Origin: Shinella sp. SUS2
GTDB taxonomy: Bacteria > Pseudomonadota > Alphaproteobacteria > Rhizobiales > Rhizobiaceae
DNA: 64,000 nt
Assembly: GCF_001262505.1 (NCBI RefSeq)
Contig: NZ_KQ410738.1
Location: 1-64,000, forward strand
Direction of reading: 5' to 3'
In this document: piece by piece, positions 17,514 through 25,267 of the stretch
Layout: each line of letters opens with the position of its first letter
Position numbering within the stretch: position 1 is the stretch's first letter
Translations under genes and position numbers: made by a program
Notes under the pieces: model-generated
Databases searched by the model: none
What the model saw: only the letters and a program-made list of their open reading frames with translations
What the model was told of the DNA's origin: nothing

Positions 17514-18128
17514 ATGCCTCTTCAAAACCGTGTCACGCCCTTTGGCGAAATCGTCGCGCTGCCGCAGCGGGGCCTCTTTACCGGCAATCGGGGCATCCTT
17601 CACGATCCGGCGACGAAGACACTGCTTTCGAAGCGCTGGACGTCGAAGGCCTGGCTCATCTGCCTCTGTGATTTTCAGGATCGCCGGCGGCCGGTCATGG
17701 GGGGACGGAGCTGGACCGAACTGTTCTTCCTCGACGAGGCGGTCGCACTTGCCGCCGGCCATCGGCCCTGCTTTTTCTGCCGGCGGGGATCCGCATTGCA
17801 CTTCCAGGCATGCTGGGCAACCGCGAAAGGCGAGACGCTGCCCTCCGCGGGCACGATGGACGCGGTCCTGCACGGTGAGCGCCTGGACCGCCGACGCAAG
17901 CGCCTGCATCCGATCGCCGGGCCGCTGGCAAAGCTTCCCGATGGGGTCGTCCTTGCGGCAGCCGGGCACGCCTACACGCTTCGTGGCGGTCTTGCCCATC
18001 GCTGGACAGTCGAAGGCTACGCGCCGCCGCAACACCTCGGCAAGGCGGACGCCCTGCTGACCCCGCCATCGACGGTCCTGGCGCTTGGTGCCGGCTATCG
18101 GCCCGTCTTCCATCCGTCGATTGGCTGA
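17514..18128 (+). CDS. Conserved protein of unknown function with CxxC motif
   Basis: 204 residues, soluble, no signal or membrane segment. Notable features are Trp/Phe-rich LSKRWTSKAWLICLCDF (residues 39-55), a GGRSWTELFFLDEAVALAAGHRPC stretch and Cys86-x2-Cys89 followed by two arginines, which could bind metal. C-terminal half has HRWTVEGYAPP. ATG at 17514 preceded by GAGATGGAGCGCC. I recognise no characterised relative. It is followed 111 bases later by the Pho-controlled alkaline phosphatase gene, and the Pho box lies just after its stop. Confidence 0.65.
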   Translation: MPLQNRVTPFGEIVALPQRGLFTGNRGILHDPATKTLLSKRWTSKAWLICLCDFQDRRRPVMGGRSWTELFFLDEAVALAAGHRPCFFCRRGSALHFQACWATAKGETLPSAGTMDAVLHGERLDRRRKRLHPIAGPLAKLPDGVVLAAAGHAYTLRGGLAHRWTVEGYAPPQHLGKADALLTPPSTVLALGAGYRPVFHPSIG

Positions 18129-18147
18129 AAGCCCGATGCAGGCACTT

Positions 18148-18198
18148 TGGTCACAGCATGGTCACCGCGGTGTAATACGCCTGTCATGCTCGCTTTCT
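18148..18198 (+). promoter_or_regulatory. Pho box array upstream of alkaline phosphatase gene
   Basis: Seven-base repeats at exact 11-base intervals: TGGTCAC (18148), TGGTCAC (18159), GTGTAAT (18170), CTGTCAT (18181) and a weaker GCTTTCT (18192). The PhoB box in rhizobia is built of CTGTCAT-like repeats at 11-base spacing. It ends about 42-53 bases before the ATG at 18240, so PhoB control under phosphate limitation is likely. Confidence 0.75.
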
Positions 18199-18239
18199 AT
18201 GCGCTGGGAGGCAACGCACCGCTCAAGAGAGGTTCTCCC

Positions 18240-19994
18240 ATGCGCAAACTCATCCTCGCCCTGGCATCGGCAACGTTCCTGGCCGGCGCCGCAAACGCTG
18301 CAACCGTCTATCCCATCGACCGGGCGACGATCCTCATCGGCTCGCCGTTCGATTTCAAGGTCGAATTCGATGCCGTGGTGAAGCCGGAAGACGTCAAGGT
18401 CACGGTCAACGGCAAGGATTATGCGGAGATTTTCGGCAAGGCCGCCGAATTCGTCGCGGAAGAGAAGGGCGCTGAGGACAAGGTGCTGGGGTCGGCGCTC
18501 ATCCTGCGCGATCTCGCAATCGGCACGGCCGGCGCGTACAAGGTCGAGGTTTCCGCCGGCAGCGAAACGCAGTCGGTCAACTGGGATGTCTATGAGACTG
18601 TCGCCCAGCCGAAGGCGAAGAACATCATCTTCCTGATCGCCGACGGCCTCTCCGTCGCGCATCGGACCGGTGCACGCATCATGTCCAAGGGCATGACCGA
18701 GGGCAAGGCGAACGGCCGCCTGGCAATGGACGACATCCCGCCCGTCGCCTTCATCGGCACGTCTTCCACCCATTCGATCGCCACCGACAGCGCCAACACC
18801 ATGTCGGCCTACATGACCGGCCACAAGTCGCGCGTCAACGCGCTCGGCGTCTACGCCGACCGCACGCCGGCCAGCCTCGACGATCCGAAGGTCGAGACCA
18901 TTGCCGAGGCCCTGCGTCGGAACACCAAGAAATCCATCGGCATCGTCACCACTTCGGAGGTAGAGGACGCGACACCCGCTGCACTCGTCGCGCATACCCG
19001 CAAGCGGGCCGACAAGGCCGATATCGTCGGCATGATGCTCGACGTCAAGCCGGACGTGCTGCTCGGCGGCGGCTCGGCCTATTTCCTCTCGAAGGACGTG
19101 CCGGGCTCCAAGCGCAAGGACGACAAGGACTACATCGCTGAGTTCCGTAATGCTGATTATGCAATCGCAACCGACAAGGCCGAGCTTGCCGCGGCCGCCG
19201 GTTCGAACCAGGAGCGCCTGCTTGGCCTGTTCCACACGGGCAATCTGGACGTGACGCTCGATCGCGAATTCCTCAAGAAGGGCACGGTCGACAAGTTCCC
19301 GAACCAGCCCGGCCTCGTCGACATGACCAAGACCGCGCTCGACAAGCTCTCGAAGAATCCCGAGGGCTTCTTCCTGATGGTGGAGGCCGCCTCCGTCGAC
19401 AAGATGAGCCATCCGCTCGACTGGGATCGCGCTCTCGTCGAAACGATCGAATTCGACAAGGCCGTGGGTATCGCCCGCGAGTTCGCCGAGAAGAACCCGG
19501 ACACGCTGATCATCGTGACCGGTGACCACACGCATGGCGTCGCCATCATCGGCACGGTCGACGACGAGAAGCCCGGCGAAGAGATGCGCGAAAAGGTCGG
19601 CACCTATGACAGCGCCGGCTTCCCGAACTACGAGGACAAGGACGGCGACGGCTATCCTGATCGCATCGACGTCTCGCGCCGCCTGTTCCTGGCAGCCAAC
19701 AACGGGCCGGATCACTACGAGACCTTCCGCCCGAAGCTCGACGGCCCCTTCGTCCCGGCTGTGCAGAACGAGGCGAAGGAATATGTCGCCAACGAAGCCT
19801 ACAAGGACGTGCCCGGCGCGGTCTTCGTCCCGGGCAACATCCCGAAGGAAGACGACACGGGCGTGCATGCGGTCGATGACGTCGTGCTGCAGGCCGCCGG
19901 TCCGGGCTCCGAAGGGTTCCGCGGCTACATGGAACAGAGCGACGTCTATCGCGTGCTGGCCGACGCCTTTGCCCTCGGCGTGCCGAAGGATTGA
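18240..19994 (+). CDS. Periplasmic alkaline phosphatase
   Basis: 584 residues with Sec signal (KLILALASATFLAGAANA, cleavage near 20). A beta-rich N-terminal domain precedes the alkaline phosphatase core: metal Asp135 in FLIADG, nucleophile Ser184 in HSIATDSANTMSAYMTG, and TGDHTHGV for the zinc site. A DKDGDGYPD loop is a likely calcium site, an insertion not found in classical PhoA (about 450-470 residues). Releases phosphate from organic phosphomonoesters in the periplasm. AGAGAGG precedes the ATG; a Pho box array lies upstream. Followed by a 14-bp hairpin and a DUF3299-ABC gene group. Confidence 0.93.
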   Translation: MRKLILALASATFLAGAANAATVYPIDRATILIGSPFDFKVEFDAVVKPEDVKVTVNGKDYAEIFGKAAEFVAEEKGAEDKVLGSALILRDLAIGTAGAYKVEVSAGSETQSVNWDVYETVAQPKAKNIIFLIADGLSVAHRTGARIMSKGMTEGKANGRLAMDDIPPVAFIGTSSTHSIATDSANTMSAYMTGHKSRVNALGVYADRTPASLDDPKVETIAEALRRNTKKSIGIVTTSEVEDATPAALVAHTRKRADKADIVGMMLDVKPDVLLGGGSAYFLSKDVPGSKRKDDKDYIAEFRNADYAIATDKAELAAAAGSNQERLLGLFHTGNLDVTLDREFLKKGTVDKFPNQPGLVDMTKTALDKLSKNPEGFFLMVEAASVDKMSHPLDWDRALVETIEFDKAVGIAREFAEKNPDTLIIVTGDHTHGVAIIGTVDDEKPGEEMREKVGTYDSAGFPNYEDKDGDGYPDRIDVSRRLFLAANNGPDHYETFRPKLDGPFVPAVQNEAKEYVANEAYKDVPGAVFVPGNIPKEDDTGVHAVDDVVLQAAGPGSEGFRGYMEQSDVYRVLADAFALGVPKD

Positions 19995-20002
19995 GCGGCG
20001 TC

Positions 20003-20036
20003 TTGTGGACAGGCGGCCCGCGCCGCCTGTCCACAA
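20003..20036. terminator. Perfect 14-bp hairpin after alkaline phosphatase gene
   Basis: Arms 20003-20016 and 20023-20036 pair perfectly around CCCGCG. No T-run follows, and the next gene starts at 20066, so it may partly terminate or protect the phosphatase mRNA rather than end transcription fully. Confidence 0.55.
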
Positions 20037-20065
20037 CCTCACAGATCAAAGAAGGAAGCCTGGTC

Positions 20066-20530
20066 ATGATGAAGACGGACCCTGTGTCGCTCGAAAGGCG
20101 GGGCCTGCTCTTGACGCTTGCGGCCTTGCCCATGCTTGCCCTCCCCCGCATCGCCATGGCCGGCGAAACACTTGGCTTTGGTGAGCTCTACAAGCGTTTC
20201 GGCGTCCTCGGTCTCGAATTCTCGGACAAGGTCAAACGGCTCTCCGGGCAGCAGGTGGCCGTGAAGGGCTTCATGGCGCCGCCGCTGAAGGCCGAGGCGA
20301 ACTTCTTCGTGCTCACCGAAATTCCAATGTCGCTCTGCCCCTTCTGCTCCTCCGATGCCGACTGGCCGGACAATATCCTCGTCGTCTATCTCGCCGAGCG
20401 GCAGACCTTCGTGCAATACAACGCGCCGATCGAGGCACAGGGTGTGCTGGAATACGGGTCGTGGGTCGATCCCGAAACCGGCTTCGTCAGCCAGCTGCGC
20501 CTGCGCGGTGCCGCATTCGATACGGTCTGA
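20066..20530 (+). CDS. DUF3299-family exported protein
   Basis: 154 residues with a signal segment (RRGLLLTLAALPMLALPRIAMA, cleavage near 31). The body has the DUF3299 signature VAVKGFMAPPLKAEANFFVLTEIPMSLCPFCS, with two cysteines (LCPFC) that could hold metal or form a disulfide, and ends with a small beta-rich domain. The family lacks a known activity but is repeatedly found beside LolD/FtsX-type ABC genes, as here: the ATPase gene starts three bases after this stop. AGAAGGA provides the ribosome site. Probably the periplasmic partner of the ABC system. Confidence 0.8.
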   Translation: MMKTDPVSLERRGLLLTLAALPMLALPRIAMAGETLGFGELYKRFGVLGLEFSDKVKRLSGQQVAVKGFMAPPLKAEANFFVLTEIPMSLCPFCSSDADWPDNILVVYLAERQTFVQYNAPIEAQGVLEYGSWVDPETGFVSQLRLRGAAFDTV

Positions 20531-20532
20531 CG

Positions 20533-21219
20533 ATGCTCGCGCTCGATATTGCCGACCTGGAGATGCGCTTTCCCGGCCTGGCTACGCCGGTACTCGCCAT
20601 CGAAAAGCTGCACCTTCCCGCCGGCGGCGGGCTCGCGATCACCGGCGCTTCAGGGTCGGGCAAGAGCACGCTGGTCAATGTTGTCACCGGGCTGGAGCCC
20701 GCGACGAAGGGCTGTGTCCGCTGGGGAGAGATGGAGATCAGCCGCCTGTCCACAGGTCGGTGTGATGCCTTCCGCGCTGCCAATATCGGCCTCGTGATGC
20801 AGGATTTCCACCTTTTTCCCGGCCTTTCGGCCTACGAGAATGTCGTGCTGCCGATACGGCTTGCCCGGCGCCTGAAGCCGACTGATCGCGAGCGGGCCCT
20901 TCATCTCCTCGAAATGACCGGCATCGCCCGCCCGGGTCAACCTATCGAAACGCTGTCGCGCGGCGAGATGCAGCGCGTGGCGGTGGCCCGAGCACTGCTG
21001 TCGAAGCCCGGCGTGATCGTGGCCGACGAGCCGACGGCCAGCCTCGACCGGCGCACCGGCGGCGAGGTGGCCGACCTCATCGTCCAGCTCGCCCGCTCAG
21101 AAGGTGCCACGCTGCTCGTCGTGACCCATGACCCGGCCCTGGTGGAGCGCATCGGCCAGCACATCGTCCTTGACGGTGGCCGCATCCTCGAAGCTGCCGG
21201 CAAGGCGGAAGCGGCATGA
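20533..21219 (+). CDS. ABC transporter ATP-binding protein, LolD/MacB type
   Basis: 228 residues, one nucleotide-binding domain: Walker A GASGSGKST at 38-46, Q-loop VMQDFHLFPG, signature LSRGEMQRVAVARAL, Walker B VIVADEPTASLDR and H-loop VVTHDPALV. The type serves FtsX-like permeases that extract or move lipoproteins, lipids or metals rather than import solutes. Stop overlaps the permease start by four bases. Part of the DUF3299-ATPase-permease unit behind the Pho-controlled phosphatase. Confidence 0.93.
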   Translation: MLALDIADLEMRFPGLATPVLAIEKLHLPAGGGLAITGASGSGKSTLVNVVTGLEPATKGCVRWGEMEISRLSTGRCDAFRAANIGLVMQDFHLFPGLSAYENVVLPIRLARRLKPTDRERALHLLEMTGIARPGQPIETLSRGEMQRVAVARALLSKPGVIVADEPTASLDRRTGGEVADLIVQLARSEGATLLVVTHDPALVERIGQHIVLDGGRILEAAGKAEAA

Positions 21220-22472
21220 TCGGCTTCATCCTCGCCGACCTTCGCCGGTTCAAGGGCGGCGCGTTCGCCGTCATCATGCTGGTCGCCCTTTCCATCGCCC
21301 TCAGCGTTGCCGTCACCCTGCAGGAACGGGCCGTGCGGCTGGGCAGCGCGCGGGCGGCGGAAAAGTTCGACCTCGTCGTCGGCGCCGCCGGCAGCGAGAC
21401 GCAGCTCGCCTTGTCGGCCGTCTTTCTCCAGCCATCCCCCTTGCCGCTGATGTCTGGCGCGGTGCTGGAGAAACTCGCGCGTGATCCGCGCGTCTCCTTT
21501 GCCGCCCCCGTCGGCTTCGGCGATTCCGCGGATGGCCGGCCGGTCGTCGGTACGACGACGGCGCTGGTTGCCGCCCTGTCGCCGACACTTGCAGAGGGCT
21601 CGGTCTTCACCCGCCTTGGCGAGGCGGTGGTCGGCGCCGACGTACCGATGCGACTCGGTGCAGAGATCAAGCCGATGCATGGGGCCGCCGATACCGGCGG
21701 CCATACCCATGTCGAGATCGCCTACAAGATACGGGGCCGCATGGCGCCAACCGGCACTGCCTGGGACCGCGCGATCCTCGTGCCGATCCAAGCCGTCTGG
21801 CAGCTGCACGGTGTGGGAAGGGAGAACGACCACGGCCACACCGGCGAGGAAGCGGAAGGTTCTGTTGCAGAGGATCACGACCACGAAATCCATGTCGAGG
21901 CCGACGCGGCGCTTGACGAGGAGTTTGGCGCCGGGACACCCGCCATTCCAGCCGTCCTCGTCAAGCCGAAGACCATGGGCGATGCCTATCGCCTGCGCCA
22001 GGAATATCGCAGCGAGACGACGCTCGCCGTGTTCCCCGCCGAGGTGTTGACCCGCCTCTATGCGACGCTGGGCGATGCGCGCAGCCTGCTGCTTGCGATC
22101 GCCATCGGCACGCAGGCCATCGTCGTCGCCGCCATCCTGCTCGTCACGATCATGCATGTCGGCGCCCGCCGGCGGCAGATCGGCGCGCTGAGGGCCTTCG
22201 GCGCGCCACGACGGGCGGTCTTCGCGATCGTCTGGGGGGAACTGTTCCTGCTGCTCCTCGCCGGTTGTGCCCTCGGCATCACCATCGGCTACGGCGCCGC
22301 GCAGGCCGTTTCCGCCACCCTCGCCGCCGCAACAGCCGTCCACATGCCCGTGGAATTCGCCAGGGCGGATCTTTCACTGGCAATCTGGTTTATGGTCGTC
22401 GCCGTGCTGGTCTCGATCGTGCCGGCACTCTCCGCGCTCCGCCTCAGCCCGGCAGCCGCCTTGAGGGCCTGA
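21216..22472 (+). CDS. FtsX-like ABC permease with His-rich periplasmic loop
   Basis: 418 residues: one N-terminal helix (about 15-37), a large periplasmic domain (about 40-285) and three C-terminal helices (about 290-315, 345-370, 385-405), the MacB/FtsX layout. The periplasmic domain carries histidines at 163 and 165 and a His/Asp/Glu-rich stretch at about 198-227 (DHGHTGEE, EDHDHEIH), which suggests metal binding, as in ZnuA-type loops. That points to metal handling or metal sensing together with the DUF3299 protein; alkaline phosphatase upstream needs zinc. Function not established. Confidence 0.85.
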   Translation: MIGFILADLRRFKGGAFAVIMLVALSIALSVAVTLQERAVRLGSARAAEKFDLVVGAAGSETQLALSAVFLQPSPLPLMSGAVLEKLARDPRVSFAAPVGFGDSADGRPVVGTTTALVAALSPTLAEGSVFTRLGEAVVGADVPMRLGAEIKPMHGAADTGGHTHVEIAYKIRGRMAPTGTAWDRAILVPIQAVWQLHGVGRENDHGHTGEEAEGSVAEDHDHEIHVEADAALDEEFGAGTPAIPAVLVKPKTMGDAYRLRQEYRSETTLAVFPAEVLTRLYATLGDARSLLLAIAIGTQAIVVAAILLVTIMHVGARRRQIGALRAFGAPRRAVFAIVWGELFLLLLAGCALGITIGYGAAQAVSATLAAATAVHMPVEFARADLSLAIWFMVVAVLVSIVPALSALRLSPAAALRA

Positions 22473-22493
22473 CGCCATCGGCAGCAAGGGAGT

Positions 22494-22532
22494 CCGAAGG
22501 GGCAGAGCGGTGAAATGACCCCGCCCCTTCGG
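22494..22532. terminator. Likely bidirectional terminator between convergent genes
   Basis: 10-bp stem CCGAAGGGGC / GCCCCTTCGG (22494-22503 with 22523-22532) in the 78-base gap between the FtsX-type gene and the DhaKL gene. No long T-run. Confidence 0.5.
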
Positions 22533-22550
22533 GATGGCTCTGCCGGCCGG

Positions 22551-24251
22551 TCAGATAGCCTCGCCGATGATCCGTGCGACCAGTGCCAGCGAGACCGCGC
22601 CGGCATCCGGATGACCGATGCTGCGTTCAGCGAGCGGGCGAGCACGACCGAGTTTGGGCGTCAGCGCGGCGGTGGCGCCGGCCGCTGCCGTCGCCGCAGA
22701 TGCCGCGTCGATCCAGGCGGTTTTCAGCGACTTTCCGGCAGCAAACGACGCTTCCAGCGTCTCGACGAAAGGCACCAGGGCATCGACGAGGGTCTTGTCG
22801 CCGACACGAGCACGGCCAAGCCGCGTCACGGCATCAAGCGCAAGGCGCGCCCCTTTTACCACGGCGGCATCGTCGAGAGCAGCATCGTCGGAAAGCGCAT
22901 TGCTCCAGGCGCGAAGCAAAAGGCCCCATATGGCGCCCGACGTGCCGCCCGCCCGGTCCGCCCAGGCGTCACCGGCAACAGCAAGTGTGCTCGCAGCACC
23001 CGCACCGGCAGCAAGCGCCTGTCCGACGGCGTCCTCGGCGGCAGCGGAGCCGCGGCGCATGCCTTGCCCATGGTCGCCGTCACCGGCCTGCGCATCGATG
23101 CGACCCAACTCCTCTTCCGCATCCTTCAAGCCTTTCGCGGCGAGGCCGAGAAGCCTTGCGACACAGGCCGCAGCCTCGCGCGAAGCGGCCGAGGACGGGC
23201 CGAAAGTCGGCACGGCATCGTCATTGACGATAGCGTCGGTGGCGGGCTCCGTGCGAATACCGTTGCCGCGCCGGAGGACCGGTGCATCGCAGGCCGCAGT
23301 CCAGTAGGTTTCCAACTCCGCGTCCAGCCACATCAGCGTCAGCGAACATCCCTGCATGTCGAGACTGGTAACGTATTCACCCGTCTCGGGCGCCACGATC
23401 TCCAGCCCCGCCTCCTTCAACAGCTTGGAAATCCGGGTCCAGAGGACGAAGAGCTCCTCGTATTTCGTGGCGCCGAGACCGTTCAGCACCGTGGCGACGC
23501 GCATAACGCCCTGCGGGCGTTCGGCAAGAAGCCTTTCGACGAGCAACGCCGCGATATCCCCGGCCGGCACGATGGCCTCTTCGCGGATGCCGGGCTCGCC
23601 GTGAATGCCGAGGCCGAGCGCCATGCGGCCCTTCGGCACGGTGAAGAGCGGACCGCCCGCACCGGGCAAGGTACAACCATCGAAAGCGACGCCGAAGGAG
23701 ACGGTTCGATCGTTGGCATGGCGCGTGATGCGCTCCACCTCGTCGAGGGAAAGCCCGGCTTCCGCCGCCGCCCCCGCGACCTTGAACACGGCAAGATCGC
23801 CCGCAATGCCACGGCGCTTTTCATGCGCCTCGGACGGCGCGCTCGCCACATCATCGGTGACGGGAACGATGCGCACGTCGATGCCCTCGGACCTGAGGCG
23901 TTCGGCAGCAACGCCGAAGTTCAGCACGTCGCCGGCATAGTTGCCGAAGCCGAGCAGGATGCCGCCACCGTGATGGGCCTGCCGGCAGACGCGCGCGACC
24001 GCCGCCGTCGAGGGCGAGGCGAAGACGTCGCCGGCAACCGCCGCGTCCGCCAAACCCGGGCCGACATAGCCGGCAAAGGCCGGATAGTGCCCCGAGCCGC
24101 CGCCAACAACGACCGAAACCTTGCCCTGCGATACCTGCGTCGCACGTACCACGCCGCCGCGCACGAGGCGCACATGACGGCTGTAGAGATCGGCAAAACC
24201 GGCGAGTGCGGTGGCCGCGAAATTCTCCGGTGCATCGAAGATGGTGGTCAT
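22551..24251 (-). CDS. Dihydroxyacetone kinase-family protein (DhaK-DhaL fusion), probable C4 ketose kinase
   Basis: 566 residues. DhaK domain (1 to about 330) with GGGSGHYPAFAGYVG at 50-64 and the covalent-substrate histidine His217 in GIHGEPG; DhaL nucleotide domain (about 365-566) with DAQAGDGDHGQGM aspartates for Mg-ATP and GGTSGAIWG. ATP-dependent kinases of this form phosphorylate dihydroxyacetone or erythrulose (LerK/DerK). Last gene of the pdxA-tctCBA-TIM operon, so a four-carbon keto sugar such as erythrulose is a better guess than dihydroxyacetone. Ends at a convergent hairpin. Confidence 0.9.
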   Translation of the reverse strand: MTTIFDAPENFAATALAGFADLYSRHVRLVRGGVVRATQVSQGKVSVVVGGGSGHYPAFAGYVGPGLADAAVAGDVFASPSTAAVARVCRQAHHGGGILLGFGNYAGDVLNFGVAAERLRSEGIDVRIVPVTDDVASAPSEAHEKRRGIAGDLAVFKVAGAAAEAGLSLDEVERITRHANDRTVSFGVAFDGCTLPGAGGPLFTVPKGRMALGLGIHGEPGIREEAIVPAGDIAALLVERLLAERPQGVMRVATVLNGLGATKYEELFVLWTRISKLLKEAGLEIVAPETGEYVTSLDMQGCSLTLMWLDAELETYWTAACDAPVLRRGNGIRTEPATDAIVNDDAVPTFGPSSAASREAAACVARLLGLAAKGLKDAEEELGRIDAQAGDGDHGQGMRRGSAAAEDAVGQALAAGAGAASTLAVAGDAWADRAGGTSGAIWGLLLRAWSNALSDDAALDDAAVVKGARLALDAVTRLGRARVGDKTLVDALVPFVETLEASFAAGKSLKTAWIDAASAATAAAGATAALTPKLGRARPLAERSIGHPDAGAVSLALVARIIGEAI

Positions 24252-24289
24252 GGTGATGGTGATCGTCCTCGTCTTGCTGGATCGTCTTG

Positions 24290-25228
24290 TCAGCGGCGCG
24301 GCAGGATGCGCCGCAGGTAGTCGCGGTTGGCAGCCGAGACCGAAAGGCCATCGCCGCCGTAGTGCTCGCAGAGGAAGGCGCTGCGGAAACCGTGCGCAAG
24401 CGCCATGCGGATGGCAGCGCGGTAGTTGATGATGCCGCTCTCCAGCGGTGCGGGGTGGGTGATGATCGCCCCCGTTCCCGGATCCTCCGTGCGCGTATAG
24501 TTCTTGACGTGCCAGTACTTCGCGAAGGGCGCGACCTTCGCCATCATCTCCTGCCAGTGCTCGACGGGACGGTGCAGGCGGATGAGGTTGCCGAGATCCG
24601 CGTTGATGCCGACATTCGGCAGGCCGACCGTCTCGACGAAGCGCACGCTGCTCTCGGCGGTTCCGAGATAGGTGTCCTCGTACATTTCCAGCGCCACCTC
24701 GATGCCGAGTTCCTCGGCATGGCGGCCAAGTGCGCGGATGCGCTCGACGGCCTTCTGCCAGACGGCCGGATCATCGGGATTGCGCGGGCCGTCGACCGTC
24801 CAGAACCAGAGCGCCTTCTTCTGCTCAGCCGTCAGCGGCTCGAAGAGGCCGAAGGAGACGGCGGACGCGCCGATCGCCTTTGCCGTGTCGATGACACGGT
24901 GGCCATAGGCGAGATGGGCATCGCCGTGGATCGGATCGATGACGCTGCGGCGGGACGTGGAAATTGCCGGGATCGTCAGGCCGAGCGAACCCACCAGCGT
25001 CATGAACGTGTCGAGCCGTGCCGGCGAAAGGTCGGCAAGGCGCAGCCAGCTGTCTGTTGGGTCGAGCTCGGTGAAGCCGGCATCGACGACGTCATCGAGC
25101 GTTTCGGCCCATTCCTCGACGGACTGGTCCTGCACCGAGCGGCCGTCCGCCAGAAGGTCCGGATACTGGATCATCGCGGCCGCGATCGGCCAGGTTTCAC
25201 GGGTCCATGCGGGCGCAGGAACGGTCAT
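24290..25228 (-). CDS. Sugar phosphate isomerase/epimerase-family TIM-barrel protein
   Basis: 312 residues of the AP-endonuclease-2-like TIM barrel fold. Metal-site acids and histidines are visible in ALEMYEDTYLG, NADLGNL, WHVKNYTR and FLCEHYGGDG. The family holds isomerases, epimerases, dehydratases and the 3-oxo-isoapionate decarboxylase OiaC. Sitting 38 bases before the DhaKL kinase gene, it could form the keto sugar that the kinase phosphorylates; an OiaC-like role making L-erythrulose would fit but is inference. TTT transporter genes lie just upstream in the same operon. Confidence 0.82.
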   Translation of the reverse strand: MTVPAPAWTRETWPIAAAMIQYPDLLADGRSVQDQSVEEWAETLDDVVDAGFTELDPTDSWLRLADLSPARLDTFMTLVGSLGLTIPAISTSRRSVIDPIHGDAHLAYGHRVIDTAKAIGASAVSFGLFEPLTAEQKKALWFWTVDGPRNPDDPAVWQKAVERIRALGRHAEELGIEVALEMYEDTYLGTAESSVRFVETVGLPNVGINADLGNLIRLHRPVEHWQEMMAKVAPFAKYWHVKNYTRTEDPGTGAIITHPAPLESGIINYRAAIRMALAHGFRSAFLCEHYGGDGLSVSAANRDYLRRILPRR

Positions 25229-25267
25229 GGCAAACTCCTGATGGGGAATGGGTGGGGCACCGGCGGA

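Noticed and set aside
15395..17515. 706-codon open frame on the minus strand
   Set aside because: Lies antisense to the LysR and FAD oxidoreductase genes, which have clear motifs; its own translation is Arg/Gly-rich and matches no family. A high-GC shadow.
18162..20042. 626-codon open frame antisense to alkaline phosphatase
   Set aside because: Mirror frame of a well-supported gene; no motif, no ribosome site.
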